Assembly (NCBI RefSeq): GCF_003206155.1
Contig: NZ_PZJV01000001.1
Span: 1,383,298-1,447,297, forward strand
Source of the DNA: Salinicola halophilus
GTDB taxonomy: Bacteria; Pseudomonadota; Gammaproteobacteria; Pseudomonadales; Halomonadaceae
DNA: 64,000 bases
Direction of reading: 5' to 3'
Shown here one piece after another: positions 11,659 to 19,773 of the stretch (position 1 is the stretch's first letter; each line of letters begins with the position of its first letter). The translations under genes and the position numbers were made by a program. A model generated the notes under the pieces. It was not told where the DNA came from and ran no database searches. It saw only the letters and a list, made by a program, of their open reading frames with translations.

Positions 11659-12243
11659 ATGAAGACTCAGTGGCAGCTCTTCGTGGCCTTTCTGCGCATC
11701 GGCCTGCTCGGTTTCGGCGGCGGCCCGTCGATGATCCCGCTGGTTCGCGCCGAGGCGGTGGCCCGTTACGCATGGATGAACGATGACGAGTTCGGCGACG
11801 TGCTCGCCATCGGCAATACGCTCCCCGGCCCCATCGCCACCAAGATGGCCGGCTACATCGGCTATCGCGTCGGTGGCGTGTTCGGCTGCATCAACGCCAT
11901 CGTTGCCGTGGTGCTGCCGTGCGTTCTGGCGATGGTCGCGCTGCTGGGGCTTTTCACCCGCTACCGCGATCAGCGCTGGATCCAGGGCATGAGCGAGGGC
12001 GTGATTCCGGTGGTGATGGTGATGATGGCCCAGTTGACCTGGGACTTCTTCGCCAAGTCCCGGGTTGCCCTCGGCTGGCTGGTGACGTTGATCATGGGCG
12101 TGATCGCCGGGGGACTCATCTACTGGCTGGATATCCATCCGGGGCTGGTGATCGGCGCCATTCTGATCGCGGCGCTGCTGCGCCCGTCGCGGGACAGGAC
12201 CTCCAGCAAGACGCCCGATGCGCTCGAGGAAGGCAAGCAATGA
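11659..12243 (+). CDS. Short CHR-family (chromate transporter) protein, first of pair
   Basis: A 194-residue membrane protein equal to one half of a ChrA transporter. It carries the CHR signature G-F-G-G-G-P-S-M-I-P-L near residues 18-28 and the L-P-G-P-I-A-T-K-M-A-G-Y-I-G-Y block at about 55-70, followed by several hydrophobic segments and a polar C-terminal tail. Short CHR proteins work as N/C pairs of opposite topology, and the second half follows with an ATGA overlap. In Bacillus subtilis a similar pair (YwrB/YwrA) lies near the GGT-like YwrD. Chromate is the classical assay substrate; here the substrate may be an organic anion. Confidence 0.9.
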   Translation: MKTQWQLFVAFLRIGLLGFGGGPSMIPLVRAEAVARYAWMNDDEFGDVLAIGNTLPGPIATKMAGYIGYRVGGVFGCINAIVAVVLPCVLAMVALLGLFTRYRDQRWIQGMSEGVIPVVMVMMAQLTWDFFAKSRVALGWLVTLIMGVIAGGLIYWLDIHPGLVIGAILIAALLRPSRDRTSSKTPDALEEGKQ

Positions 12244-12770
12244 TCTACTGGGAGATATTCCTCGCCTTTTTCATTCCCAACATCGTCGGCTACGGTGGCG
12301 GACCGGCGATCATTCCGCTGGTGGAGAACGAAGTCGTCGGCCGATACGGCTGGATGACCTCGCAACAGTTCGCCGAAACCCTGGCGCTCGGCAACACGCT
12401 ACCGAGTCCCATCGCCACCAAGATGGCCGGCTATATCGGATATGAAGTCGGGGGGATCGGCGGCGGCGTGATCGCGACTTTCGCTACGGTTGCGCCGTCG
12501 CTGCTGCTCATGCTGATCGCCCTCGGCACGCTCTATCGCTACCGCGATTCGATCAAGGTCAAGTCGATGAGCCAGTGGGTGCGTCCGGTGATCATGGTGT
12601 TGATGGCCTATCTCACTTGGTCGTTCTTCGACGAGGGGGTCGAGAGCGCGGGCCTGATCCACGTGTTGATCATCGGCGCGGCCGCCACGCTGATGCTGTG
12701 GAAGCTCAAGCTGCACCCGGTCTGGGCGGTGGCCATGGGGCTGGGATATGGCGCGCTGCTGCTCGGCTGA
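12240..12770 (+). CDS. Short CHR-family (chromate transporter) protein, second of pair
   Basis: A 176-residue partner of the preceding CHR protein, with the same motifs in changed form: V-G-Y-G-G-G-P-A-I-I-P-L near residues 16-27 and L-P-S-P-I-A-T-K-M-A-G-Y-I-G-Y at about 54-68. Its ATG overlaps the TGA of the first gene (12240-12243), so the two products are probably made in equal amounts and form a heterodimeric carrier. The chain ends in a hydrophobic segment (G-A-L-L-L-G). The heptamer repeat starts 10 bases after its stop. Confidence 0.9.
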   Translation: MIYWEIFLAFFIPNIVGYGGGPAIIPLVENEVVGRYGWMTSQQFAETLALGNTLPSPIATKMAGYIGYEVGGIGGGVIATFATVAPSLLLMLIALGTLYRYRDSIKVKSMSQWVRPVIMVLMAYLTWSFFDEGVESAGLIHVLIIGAAATLMLWKLKLHPVWAVAMGLGYGALLLG

Positions 12771-12780
12771 GCGCGTCGCA

Positions 12781-12857
12781 ACTCGCAACTCGCAACTCGC
12801 AACTCGCAACTCGCAACTCGCAACTCGCAACTCGCAACTCGCAACTCGCAACTCGCA
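12781..12857. repeat. Tandem heptamer repeat (ACTCGCA)11
   Basis: Eleven perfect copies of ACTCGCA (77 bases), preceded by a partial copy (TCGCA, 12776-12780); an isolated AACTCGCAA occurs again at 12872-12880. It lies between the second CHR gene and tctC, ending 63 bases before the tctC start codon. Perfect identity suggests recent expansion and likely length variation by slippage. Confidence 0.95.
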
Positions 12858-12920
12858 GAATTCTACGACAACAACTCGCAAGTCAGTCGACGTTTTCCAA
12901 CACCAATAAAGGACGAATCG

Positions 12921-13922
12921 ATGCTGGACTACAACGCTCTCAAGGCCGTCATTCAGGGCACCACTCGCCATCTGACCGGCACCGCATGCGTACTCGGCCT
13001 GGCGCTCGGCTCGGGGGCCTTCGCCACCGCCGCGACGGCCGCCGACTACCCGGATCAAGCCATCGAATTCATCGTGCCGTGGTCCCCGGGCGGCGGCAGC
13101 GATGCACTGATGCGCATCATCTCCAACGCCGCCGACGAGCACATCGGCCAGCCGATGCCGGTGATCAACATGCCCGGCGTGAGCGGCACGGTAGGGCTTG
13201 CCGAACTCGCCGAACGAGAACCGGACGGCTACACACTCGGCCAGATCCACGAGGGGCTGATGGCGGCCAACGCGACGGGCCTGACCCAACTCAATTGGGA
13301 CGACTTCACGCCCATCGCCTCGCTGGCGTCGTCGCCGCAGTACCTGACCGTCAACGCCGACAGTGATTGGGAGACATTCGAGGAGTTCGCCGAGTATGCC
13401 GAATCTCACCCGGACGAAATTCGCATCGGTACCACCCTCGGCGGTATTCCGCACGTCCACTCGGCGATGATCGAGGACGCGATCGGCGCGCAGTTTCGCT
13501 ATGTCGGCTTCGAGGGGACCGGGGCCCGAATCCGCGCGCTCGTCGGCGGCCACATCGACGCTTCCATCGGCGATGTCTCCTCGAGCCTCGAATTCGTCAA
13601 GAACGGGGATCTGCGGTTTCTCGCCGTGGGCACCCAGGAGCGCGTCGAGCGCACGCCGGACGTGCCGACGTTCACGGAGCTCGGCTATGACGATCTCAAC
13701 CTGACCATCAATCGCGGCATCATCGCGCCAAAGGGCATCGACGACGCCAAGGTCGAGACCCTCGCCGAAGGCTTCGAGGCGATGTCCGAAGACCCGGCCT
13801 TCGTCGAACGCGTCAATCGGGTCGGCGCCGAGGTCGACTTCATGGGTCCCGACGCGTACGCGGATTATCTGGGCGACGTCGACGCCACCGTGAAGCGCCT
13901 CTCCAGCAAGCTGGCACGATGA
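12921..13922 (+). CDS. tctC: Tripartite tricarboxylate transporter substrate-binding protein (TctC/Bug)
   Basis: A 333-residue periplasmic solute receptor. The N-terminus has a signal peptide with a hydrophobic core (C-V-L-G-L-A-L-G-S-G) and a plausible A-T-A-A cleavage site before D-Y-P-D at about residue 42. The mature part begins with the Bug-family pattern Y-P-D-x-x-I-E-F-I-V-P-W-S-P-G-G-G-S-D, which forms part of the carboxylate-binding site, and continues with typical G-V-S-G-T-V-G and G-x-I-D-A-S blocks. It captures a carboxylate for the TctAB carrier. The stop overlaps the tctB start (ATGA). The ligand cannot be read from the sequence. Confidence 0.92.
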   Translation: MLDYNALKAVIQGTTRHLTGTACVLGLALGSGAFATAATAADYPDQAIEFIVPWSPGGGSDALMRIISNAADEHIGQPMPVINMPGVSGTVGLAELAEREPDGYTLGQIHEGLMAANATGLTQLNWDDFTPIASLASSPQYLTVNADSDWETFEEFAEYAESHPDEIRIGTTLGGIPHVHSAMIEDAIGAQFRYVGFEGTGARIRALVGGHIDASIGDVSSSLEFVKNGDLRFLAVGTQERVERTPDVPTFTELGYDDLNLTINRGIIAPKGIDDAKVETLAEGFEAMSEDPAFVERVNRVGAEVDFMGPDAYADYLGDVDATVKRLSSKLAR

Positions 13923-14452
13923 CGGCCCCGACGCCAACGGCCTCCGGCGAGACGCCGGTGGGCGAGGGTGCCCGTGGACAGGCACTCGCCAATGCGATTC
14001 TCAACGCCACGCTCGCGGCGCTCTTCGTGGCGCTGTTCGTGCAGGCCGATTCGCTCCCCTCCTCGATGTGGGAGCCACTGGGCTCGGGATCGTTTCCGCG
14101 TCTGGTGCTCGCAGCGCTGGTGGTTTTCAACCTGTCGATCCTGACGCAGTCGTTACTGACTCTGCGCCGCCCCGACTGCAAGGCCGGGGCGGGGGCGGCG
14201 GCCTGGTTCGTTCAGCGACGTCTGGCGTTCGCGACCCTGGCCGCCTTCGCGCTCTACGCGCTTTCGATGCCGTGGCTCGGCTTTCCGCTCGCTTCGCTGC
14301 TTTTTCTGGCGGGCGTGCAGTGGACGCTGGGCGCGCGTCGCGGTCGGCGGCTCGCCATCGCGCTCATCGTCGCCGCGGTCTTCAGCCTGGGACTCTACTG
14401 GCTCTTCGGTGAGGTCTTTCGTATTTCGCTACCCGCCGGCAGGCTCTGGTAG
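13919..14452 (+). CDS. tctB: Tripartite tricarboxylate transporter small membrane subunit (TctB)
   Basis: A 177-residue inner-membrane protein with about four hydrophobic segments (roughly residues 26-42, 60-80, 100-120 and 138-160) and the S-G-S-F-P-R motif at about 56-61 that is typical of TctB (G-x-x-x-F-P). It is the small membrane partner of TctA. The start overlaps the tctC stop by 4 bases, and tctA follows after 39 bases. The sequence is poorly conserved in the family, so the call rests on topology, the FPR motif and the neighbours. Confidence 0.88.
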   Translation: MTAPTPTASGETPVGEGARGQALANAILNATLAALFVALFVQADSLPSSMWEPLGSGSFPRLVLAALVVFNLSILTQSLLTLRRPDCKAGAGAAAWFVQRRLAFATLAAFALYALSMPWLGFPLASLLFLAGVQWTLGARRGRRLAIALIVAAVFSLGLYWLFGEVFRISLPAGRLW

Positions 14453-14491
14453 CCGAGCTCTCTTCAGCACTCCGCAACGAGACACCGCGCC

Positions 14492-15991
14492 ATGCCAATG
14501 ACAACTGCGCTGCTTTCGAGTCTGGATCAACTCTTCACGCTGGCGACGCTGCTCAGCATGATGATCGGCGTGGTGGCCGGCGTGATCGCCGCCGCCATTC
14601 CGGGTTTCACCGTCACCATGGCGATCGTGCTGACGCTCCCGGTGACCTTCACCATGCCGCCCCTGCAGGGCGTGGCGACGATGCTCGCCGTCTACGTGGG
14701 TGGCTGCTCCGGGGGGCTGATCAGCGCGGCGCTACTGGGTATCCCGGGTACGCCGTCGTCGGTGGCGACGACCTTCGACGCCTATCCGATGGCGCGCCGC
14801 GGCGAACCCGGCCGAGCGCTCGCGCTGGGGATCTGGGCGTCGTTCTTCGGCGCGCTGATCAGTGCCCTGGTGCTCATCGTGGCGGCACCGCCGCTGGCAA
14901 TGATTGCCGTCAAACTCGGTCCCTGGGAGTATTTCTCGCTGATCCTCTTCGCCGTCACCGTGGTGGCGAGCCTGGTCGGCAAGTCCGTACTAAAGGGGCT
15001 GATGATGAGCCTGCTCGGCCTATTCATCGCCACCATCGGTCAGGATCCGATGATGGGCGTCCCTCGCTTCACCTTCGGGCTCGATCTGCTCGCCTCGGGG
15101 CTGCCGTTTCTGGTGGTGCTCATAGGTATCTTCGCGGTCAGCCAGCTGGCCGGTGAGGTGGAGAATCCCGCCGAACTCCAGCAGAACAAGGCGCTGATTC
15201 AGGGCCGGATTCGCTTCGAGCCGTTCAAGGTGCTGCGCGAGGTATTGAGTCGACCCGGCAACCTGCTGCGCTCATCGCTGGTCGGCGTGGTGATCGGCGC
15301 GGTGCCCGGCGCTGGCGGTAGCATCGCCAATCTGATCGCCTACGATCAGGCCAAGCGCGCCTCCAAGACGCCGGAGCGATTCGGCACCGGCATCGCCGAC
15401 GGCGTGGTCGCGTCGGAGTCCGGCAACTCGGCGACCTCCGGCGGCGGGCTGATTCCGATGATCGCCCTCGGCATCCCGGGCAGCGCCGTGGATGCGGTGC
15501 TCATGGCGGCACTCATGGTTCAGGGGATCAGCGTCGGCCCCCGCCTGATCATGGACAACGCCGATCTGGCTTACGGCATTTTCCTGGCGATGTTCCTCGC
15601 CTCTGCCATGGTGCTGGTGTTCTGTCTGCTCAGCATGCGCTGGTTTCTGCGTATCACCGAGATACCGAAATCGATCATCGTGCCGGTGGTACTGATCTGC
15701 TGCGCGGTGGGGGCGCTTGCGCTCAACAACCGGGTCACCGATCTCTACCTGCTCATCGGTATTGGGCTGATGGGTTATCTGCTGGCAAAGCTGGACTACC
15801 CGCTCGCGCCGCTGGTACTCGGCGTGATTCTCGGCCCGATCGCCGAGACCAATCTGCGCCGCGCGCTGATGGCCAACGAGGACTGGACGCTCTTTCTGAC
15901 GCGCCCCATTTCGCTGGCACTGCTGGTTCTCGCCGTGCTCTCCGTTGCGTTCACGGTGCGGCGAGCGCTCCGGCAGCGCGGCACCGAATGA
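14492..15991 (+). CDS. tctA: Tripartite tricarboxylate transporter large membrane subunit (TctA)
   Basis: A 499-residue inner-membrane carrier with about 11-12 hydrophobic segments, the standard length. The family signature is visible near residues 65-85 (Y-V-G-G-x-x-G-G-L-I-S-A-A-L-L-G-I-P-G-T-P-S-S) and again at about 270-285 (G-A-V-P-G-A-G-G-S-I-A-N), with the E-S-G-N-S-A-T-S-G-G-G-L-I-P block at about 309-322. It imports an organic acid delivered by TctC using an ion gradient, probably Na+ or H+. It ends the GGT/CHR/TTT cluster. Confidence 0.94.
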   Translation: MPMTTALLSSLDQLFTLATLLSMMIGVVAGVIAAAIPGFTVTMAIVLTLPVTFTMPPLQGVATMLAVYVGGCSGGLISAALLGIPGTPSSVATTFDAYPMARRGEPGRALALGIWASFFGALISALVLIVAAPPLAMIAVKLGPWEYFSLILFAVTVVASLVGKSVLKGLMMSLLGLFIATIGQDPMMGVPRFTFGLDLLASGLPFLVVLIGIFAVSQLAGEVENPAELQQNKALIQGRIRFEPFKVLREVLSRPGNLLRSSLVGVVIGAVPGAGGSIANLIAYDQAKRASKTPERFGTGIADGVVASESGNSATSGGGLIPMIALGIPGSAVDAVLMAALMVQGISVGPRLIMDNADLAYGIFLAMFLASAMVLVFCLLSMRWFLRITEIPKSIIVPVVLICCAVGALALNNRVTDLYLLIGIGLMGYLLAKLDYPLAPLVLGVILGPIAETNLRRALMANEDWTLFLTRPISLALLVLAVLSVAFTVRRALRQRGTE

Positions 15992-16041
15992 CCGCCCTAC
16001 GAGTGCATTGGGCTTTCGCCACCGAGAACCCGTCACGGCGT

Positions 16042-16062
16042 CAGGCGCTCGTGTAGCGCCTG
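16042..16062 (+). terminator. Hairpin after tctA
   Basis: CAGGCGCT and AGCGCCTG close a five-base loop 50 bases after the tctA stop. There is no T-run, so it may be a weak terminator or 3' stabiliser. Confidence 0.35.
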
Positions 16063-16130
16063 GCATTGCGTAGGTCGGTGGCTGTGCTAGCGTAGCGGCC
16101 CACTTCTCGACGCGAGTGCTCCGTAACGCA

Positions 16131-17165
16131 ATGGCTCAGCATGCTCTGCACTTCTCCTCTTCCCCTCGCGGCGCCGGTCGGCTTGGCCTGGCGCCGATGG
16201 AGGGGGTGATCGATGCCGATACCCGCGACCTGCTCAGCGCCGACGGCGCGCTTGACTGGTGTGTGACGGAGTTCGTGCGTGTGGTGGATGCCAAACTGCC
16301 GCCGCGGGTCTTTCTGCGCCACTGCCCCGAACTCGCCACCGCCGGCCCGAATGGGCCGACGACGCCGTCGAATACGCCCGTCACGCTGCAGCTGCTCGGC
16401 TCGGATCCGGCGGCGTTGGCCGCCAACGCCGAGCAGGCGATCGCGCTGGGCGCGACACGGCTCGATATCAATTTCGGCTGCCCCGCCAAACTGGTGAACC
16501 GGCATGACGGCGGCGCCTCGCTGCTGCGAACGCCGACGCGCGTCAAAACAGTCGTCGCCGCTGTGGTCGAGGCTGCTGCCCCCCGCGGCGTGGCGGTAAA
16601 CGCCAAGCTCAGGCTCGGCTTCGACGATCGCCGGGTGGCGCTGGCCTGTGCTCTCGCCGCCGAGTCGGGCGGTGCCGAAGAGCTCGTGGTCCACGCGCGC
16701 ACGCGACGCGACGGCTATCGTCCGCCGGCGCACTGGGAGTGGGTGGGCAAGATTCGGGCTGCCGTGGACGTGCCGGTGGTGGTCAACGGCGATATCTGGA
16801 CGCTGGAAGAGTACTGGAAGGCGTGCACGCTCTCCGGCTGCCGGGATGTCATGCTCGGCCGCGGCATGCTGGCCGATCCGTGGCTCGCCCGGCGTATCCG
16901 TCATTGGCAGCACAGCGGCGAGCGGCTCGCCGCGACCCCCTGGTCGGCGCGCAGCGACGTGCTCTGCCGCTATGCCATGCGCAAACGAGAAGACGGAATG
17001 CCGGAGAAGGTAGTCGTGTCGCTACTCAAACAGTGGCTGAACCACATGCGAGCTCGAGATGCCGAGGCTGCCATACGGTTTCGGGCGCTACGCCGTGAGA
17101 CTTCGATGCCGGCGTTTCTCGACGGTCTGACAGCACGGCACCTCGAAGCATCCGAGACGCATTGA
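16131..17165 (+). CDS. dusC: tRNA-dihydrouridine synthase, DusC type
   Basis: FMN enzyme that reduces uridine (position 16 for DusC) in the tRNA D-loop. The TIM-barrel chain of 344 residues has the L-A-P-M-E-G start of the Dus fold, the catalytic Cys in N-F-G-C-P-A-K at about residue 117, the H-A-R-T-R strand and the V-N-G-D-I and G-R-G-M-L-A-D-P phosphate-binding segments. The sequence is closest to DusC rather than DusA or DusB by the E-G-V-I-D start and L-R-L-G-F segment. An alternative GTG lies 15 bases upstream; the ATG at 16131 is preferred. It is a single gene between the TTT operon and the tRNA cluster. Confidence 0.9.
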   Translation: MAQHALHFSSSPRGAGRLGLAPMEGVIDADTRDLLSADGALDWCVTEFVRVVDAKLPPRVFLRHCPELATAGPNGPTTPSNTPVTLQLLGSDPAALAANAEQAIALGATRLDINFGCPAKLVNRHDGGASLLRTPTRVKTVVAAVVEAAAPRGVAVNAKLRLGFDDRRVALACALAAESGGAEELVVHARTRRDGYRPPAHWEWVGKIRAAVDVPVVVNGDIWTLEEYWKACTLSGCRDVMLGRGMLADPWLARRIRHWQHSGERLAATPWSARSDVLCRYAMRKREDGMPEKVVVSLLKQWLNHMRARDAEAAIRFRALRRETSMPAFLDGLTARHLEASETH

Positions 17166-17385
17166 TCGGTGGTTTCGTGACCCGCGCAGAGGCGCCCTCG
17201 CCGACTGGCGCCTGAACGTCAATTTAAGGACGGCAGGCTTCATCGGGCTGCGCATGCGTCGAGCACTCGCGTCGTTCAACGAGGCCACCGCCTCTCGGAC
17301 AGCCACCTTCAACGCCATGGCCATGCCAGGGCAAGCCAGAGGCGTCCGGAACGACCCGGTGGGCGAGACGTAAATGATGCACACA

Positions 17386-17416
17386 CAAAAACACCCGCAC
17401 GCTAGCGTGCGGGTGT
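17386..17416 (-). terminator. Terminator of the tRNA operon
   Basis: On the minus strand ACACCCGCACGC and GCGTGCGGGTGT pair around a TA loop (17391-17416) and are followed by a run of five T. It lies 8 bases downstream of the last tRNA-Arg. Confidence 0.85.
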
Positions 17417-17424
17417 CATTGATG

Positions 17425-17501
17425 TGGCGCGCCCGGGAGGATTCGAACCTCCGACCCCCTGATTCGTAGTCAGGTACTCTATCCAGCTGAGCTACGGGCG
17501 C
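17425..17501 (-). tRNA. tRNA-Arg(ACG), copy 2
   Basis: A 77-base cloverleaf with acceptor stem GCGCCCG/CGGGCGC, the A-G-C-T-C-A-G D-arm, anticodon stem CTGA/TCAG with loop CTACGAA (anticodon ACG, read as ICG), a GTTCGAATC T-loop and an encoded CCA. It is identical to the copy at 17568-17644. Confidence 0.97.
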
Positions 17502-17567
17502 TTGAAACCTTGATGACGATCGAAGCTCTGACAGCAAATGACGTCAATTTTTACCGCTTTCAATCTG

Positions 17568-17644
17568 TGGCGCGCCCGGGAGGATTCGAACCTCCGACCC
17601 CCTGATTCGTAGTCAGGTACTCTATCCAGCTGAGCTACGGGCGC
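17568..17644 (-). tRNA. tRNA-Arg(ACG), copy 1
   Basis: Identical in all 77 bases to the tRNA-Arg at 17425-17501, including the encoded CCA. The two copies are separated by 66 bases of unrelated sequence, so they arose by duplication and are probably processed from one transcript with tRNA-Ser. Confidence 0.97.
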
Positions 17645-17738
17645 TGATCACAAATTGTCTGGTCTTAAGCGCCATCTCAGAAGACGAACAACTTCAAGCG
17701 TTAAGCCCTTGCGCTGATGTCATCGCTTAAAACGATGT

Positions 17739-17831
17739 TGGCGGAGAGGGAGGGATTCGAACCCTCGATGAGGCTATAAACCCCATACTCCCTTAGCAGG
17801 GGAGCGCCTTCAGCCGCTCGGCCACCTCTCC
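17739..17831 (-). tRNA. tRNA-Ser(GCT)
   Basis: A 93-base tRNA with the long variable arm typical of serine tRNAs. The acceptor stem GGAGAGG/CCTCTCC, anticodon loop CTGCTAA (anticodon GCT, reading AGC/AGU), T-loop GGTTCGAATCC and encoded CCA are clear. It lies between csrA and the tRNA-Arg pair, the same arrangement as alaS-csrA-serV-argV in Escherichia coli. Confidence 0.97.
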
Positions 17832-17849
17832 CTCATCAACACGGCGCAT

Positions 17850-17878
17850 AGGTTACCGATTTTATTAGGCTTTGTCCA
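17850..17878 (-). promoter_or_regulatory. Probable tRNA operon promoter
   Basis: On the minus strand TGGACA (17878-17873) and TAACCT (17855-17850) lie 17 bases apart, with a GC-rich discriminator (GCGCCG) downstream, as expected for a stringently controlled tRNA promoter. The -10 match is modest. Confidence 0.5.
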
Positions 17879-18036
17879 GAAGGCGCCTAAACTTTTTTAC
17901 GTCTCTCTCGACGAGGGTAGCGAGCTGCAGTTTGAGAACGGGAAACGGGAAAGCTAGGAAGGCTGACTACTAGAACCCGAGCCGATAAAGGGACGACTTC
18001 ACCAGCTCAGGCGGTTCCAGACTCACGCATGGCAAT

Positions 18037-18237
18037 CTAGACGTCCGGACCGCCGTCATCGTCGTCTTCCGATTTCTCGCGCTGAATGCGCTGATAGATC
18101 TCTTCACGATGAACAGACACATCCTTCGGCGCGTTGACGCCAATGCGCACCTGGTTCCCTTTCACTCCCAGAACCGTGACGGTGATTTCGTCGCCGATCA
18201 TGAGAGTCTCTCCCACGCGGCGGGTCAGGATGAGCAT
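18037..18237 (-). CDS. csrA: Carbon storage regulator CsrA/RsmA
   Basis: A 66-residue RNA-binding post-transcriptional regulator that blocks or stabilises mRNAs carrying GGA motifs. The full family core is present: [32 protein letters not shown], and the RNA-binding V-H-R-E-E-I-Y at residues 42-48, followed by an acidic tail. AAGGAGAT precedes the start. It lies downstream of lysC with its own putative promoter, and upstream of the tRNA cluster. Confidence 0.98.
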   Translation of the reverse strand: MLILTRRVGETLMIGDEITVTVLGVKGNQVRIGVNAPKDVSVHREEIYQRIQREKSEDDDDGGPDV

Positions 18238-18325
18238 TGTCTGATCTCCTTCTCAGGCCTTCTTCCATTCTCGGGTGTGCTCTCGGGCCGCTCGCAGCAA
18301 TCGGACCTATCGCCCGAGCGGGGCG

Positions 18326-18354
18326 ATTATGCGTCATACAGACCGACAGGCCAA
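18326..18354 (-). promoter_or_regulatory. Putative csrA promoter
   Basis: On the minus strand TTGGCC (18354-18349) and CATAAT (18331-18326) are separated by 17 bases. The -10 lies about 90 bases upstream of the csrA ATG, leaving room for a leader that could be CsrA-controlled. Confidence 0.5.
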
Positions 18355-18469
18355 TCACGTCGTTGCCAACGGCCTAAGGGCGTCATTGAAAAAAGCGTTC
18401 GAGTCCCTTCACTTCTTTCAATTCCCCTAAGCGTAGAACGCCTGAGACATTCTTGAAGGTGTTATTGGG

Positions 18470-19714
18470 TTATTCGCTCTGAATGCTGTCTTTATCGAGG
18501 CCAAAAGCGGTATGCAGTGCGCGCACGGCGAGTTCCATGGCCTTTTCGTCGATCACCACCGAGATCTTGATCTCCGAGGTGGAGACCATTCGGATGTTGA
18601 TGTTCTCTTCGGCGAGCACGCGGAACATCTTGGAGGCGACCCCTGCGTGGGAGCGCATGCCCACCCCGACCAGCGACACCTTGGCGATGTTGTCGTCACC
18701 ACGCAGCTCGCCGCCACCGAGTGCCGGTATGACGTCGTTCTGGAGGATTCGCATGGTCTGCTTGTAGTCGTTCTTGGCGACGGTGAAGGTGAAGTCGGTG
18801 TAGTCCCCGGTGGGCGCGACGTTCTGCACGATCATGTCGACTTCGATGTTGGCATCCGCGATGGCGCCGAGAATGCGCGACGCGACACCGGGCACGTCCG
18901 GCGTGTTCAGGAGCGTCAGCTTCGCTTCGTTGGCCGTGAAGGCGATGCCGGAGATGAGCGGTTCTTCCATGGATTCAATTTCCTCGTCTGCAACGATGAG
19001 TGTGCCGGGCCCTTCCTCGAAACTCGACAGCACGCGCAGGGGCACGTTGTACTTTCCGGCGAACTCGACGGCTCGGATCTGCAATACCTTCGAGCCAAGG
19101 CTCGCAAGCTCGAGCATCTCTTCGACGGTGATGCGAGACAGTCGCTGCGCCTTGGAGCAGACCCGGGGGTCGGTGGTATAGACGCCGTCGACGTCGGTAT
19201 AGATCTGGCATTCATCGGCACTGAGCGCCGCCGCCAGCGCCACGCCCGTGGTATCCGAACCGCCACGGCCGAGAGTGGTGATGTTGCCTTCGTCGTCGAC
19301 GCCCTGGAACCCCGCGACCACGACCACCTGCCCTTCGTCCAGATCCTCTTTCAGATCGTCGGTTTCGATGCGCTGGATGCGTGCCTTGGTGTGAGCGCTG
19401 TCGGTGCGAATGCCGATCTGGGCGCCGGTGTAGGAGGTCGCCGGCACGCCCAGCTGATGCAGCGCCATGGCCAGTAGCGAGATCGTGACCTGCTCACCGG
19501 TCGAGACGAGCATGTCCATCTCGCGCGGTGTGGGGTCCTCGTTGATCTGACTCGCCAGACCGATCAGCCGGTTGGTCTCACCGCTCATCGCCGAGACGAC
19601 GACCACGACCTGGTGGCCTGCGTCGCGATCGCGCTTGACCTTCTCCGCCACCGCCTTGATCCGTTCGACCGAGCCGACGGAGGTACCACCGAATTTTTGT
19701 ACGTAAAGCGCCAT
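18470..19714 (-). CDS. lysC: Aspartate kinase
   Basis: Phosphorylates aspartate, the first step to lysine, threonine, methionine, diaminopimelate and (in halophiles) ectoine. The 414-residue monofunctional enzyme has K-F-G-G-T-S-V-G at residues 7-14, the kinase core to about 250 with G-R-G-G-S-D-T-T and [10 protein letters not shown] segments, and two ACT domains (about 265-410) for feedback inhibition. It is the pseudomonad-type stand-alone kinase. Position between alaS and csrA matches Pseudomonas. The gap to alaS is only 59 bases, suggesting co-transcription. Confidence 0.96.
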   Translation of the reverse strand: MALYVQKFGGTSVGSVERIKAVAEKVKRDRDAGHQVVVVVSAMSGETNRLIGLASQINEDPTPREMDMLVSTGEQVTISLLAMALHQLGVPATSYTGAQIGIRTDSAHTKARIQRIETDDLKEDLDEGQVVVVAGFQGVDDEGNITTLGRGGSDTTGVALAAALSADECQIYTDVDGVYTTDPRVCSKAQRLSRITVEEMLELASLGSKVLQIRAVEFAGKYNVPLRVLSSFEEGPGTLIVADEEIESMEEPLISGIAFTANEAKLTLLNTPDVPGVASRILGAIADANIEVDMIVQNVAPTGDYTDFTFTVAKNDYKQTMRILQNDVIPALGGGELRGDDNIAKVSLVGVGMRSHAGVASKMFRVLAEENINIRMVSTSEIKISVVIDEKAMELAVRALHTAFGLDKDSIQSE

Positions 19715-19773
19715 GAGTCTCTCTATCGCTCCCTAGCGTTGACGGCCGCCACCCCGGTAGCGGCCCGGTGCAT

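Noticed and set aside
12608-12857. Repeat-encoded peptide with C-E-L-R-V-A-S units on the minus strand
   Set aside because: It is only the heptamer read in three frames; it runs antisense over the second CHR gene and has no start signal.
12781-12857. CRISPR-like array
   Set aside because: The units are 7 bases with no spacers and no cas genes nearby.
17425-17831. Integration site of a mobile element at the tRNA genes
   Set aside because: All three tRNAs are complete, no integrase or direct att-like repeat is seen, and the flanking genes are the usual core neighbours.
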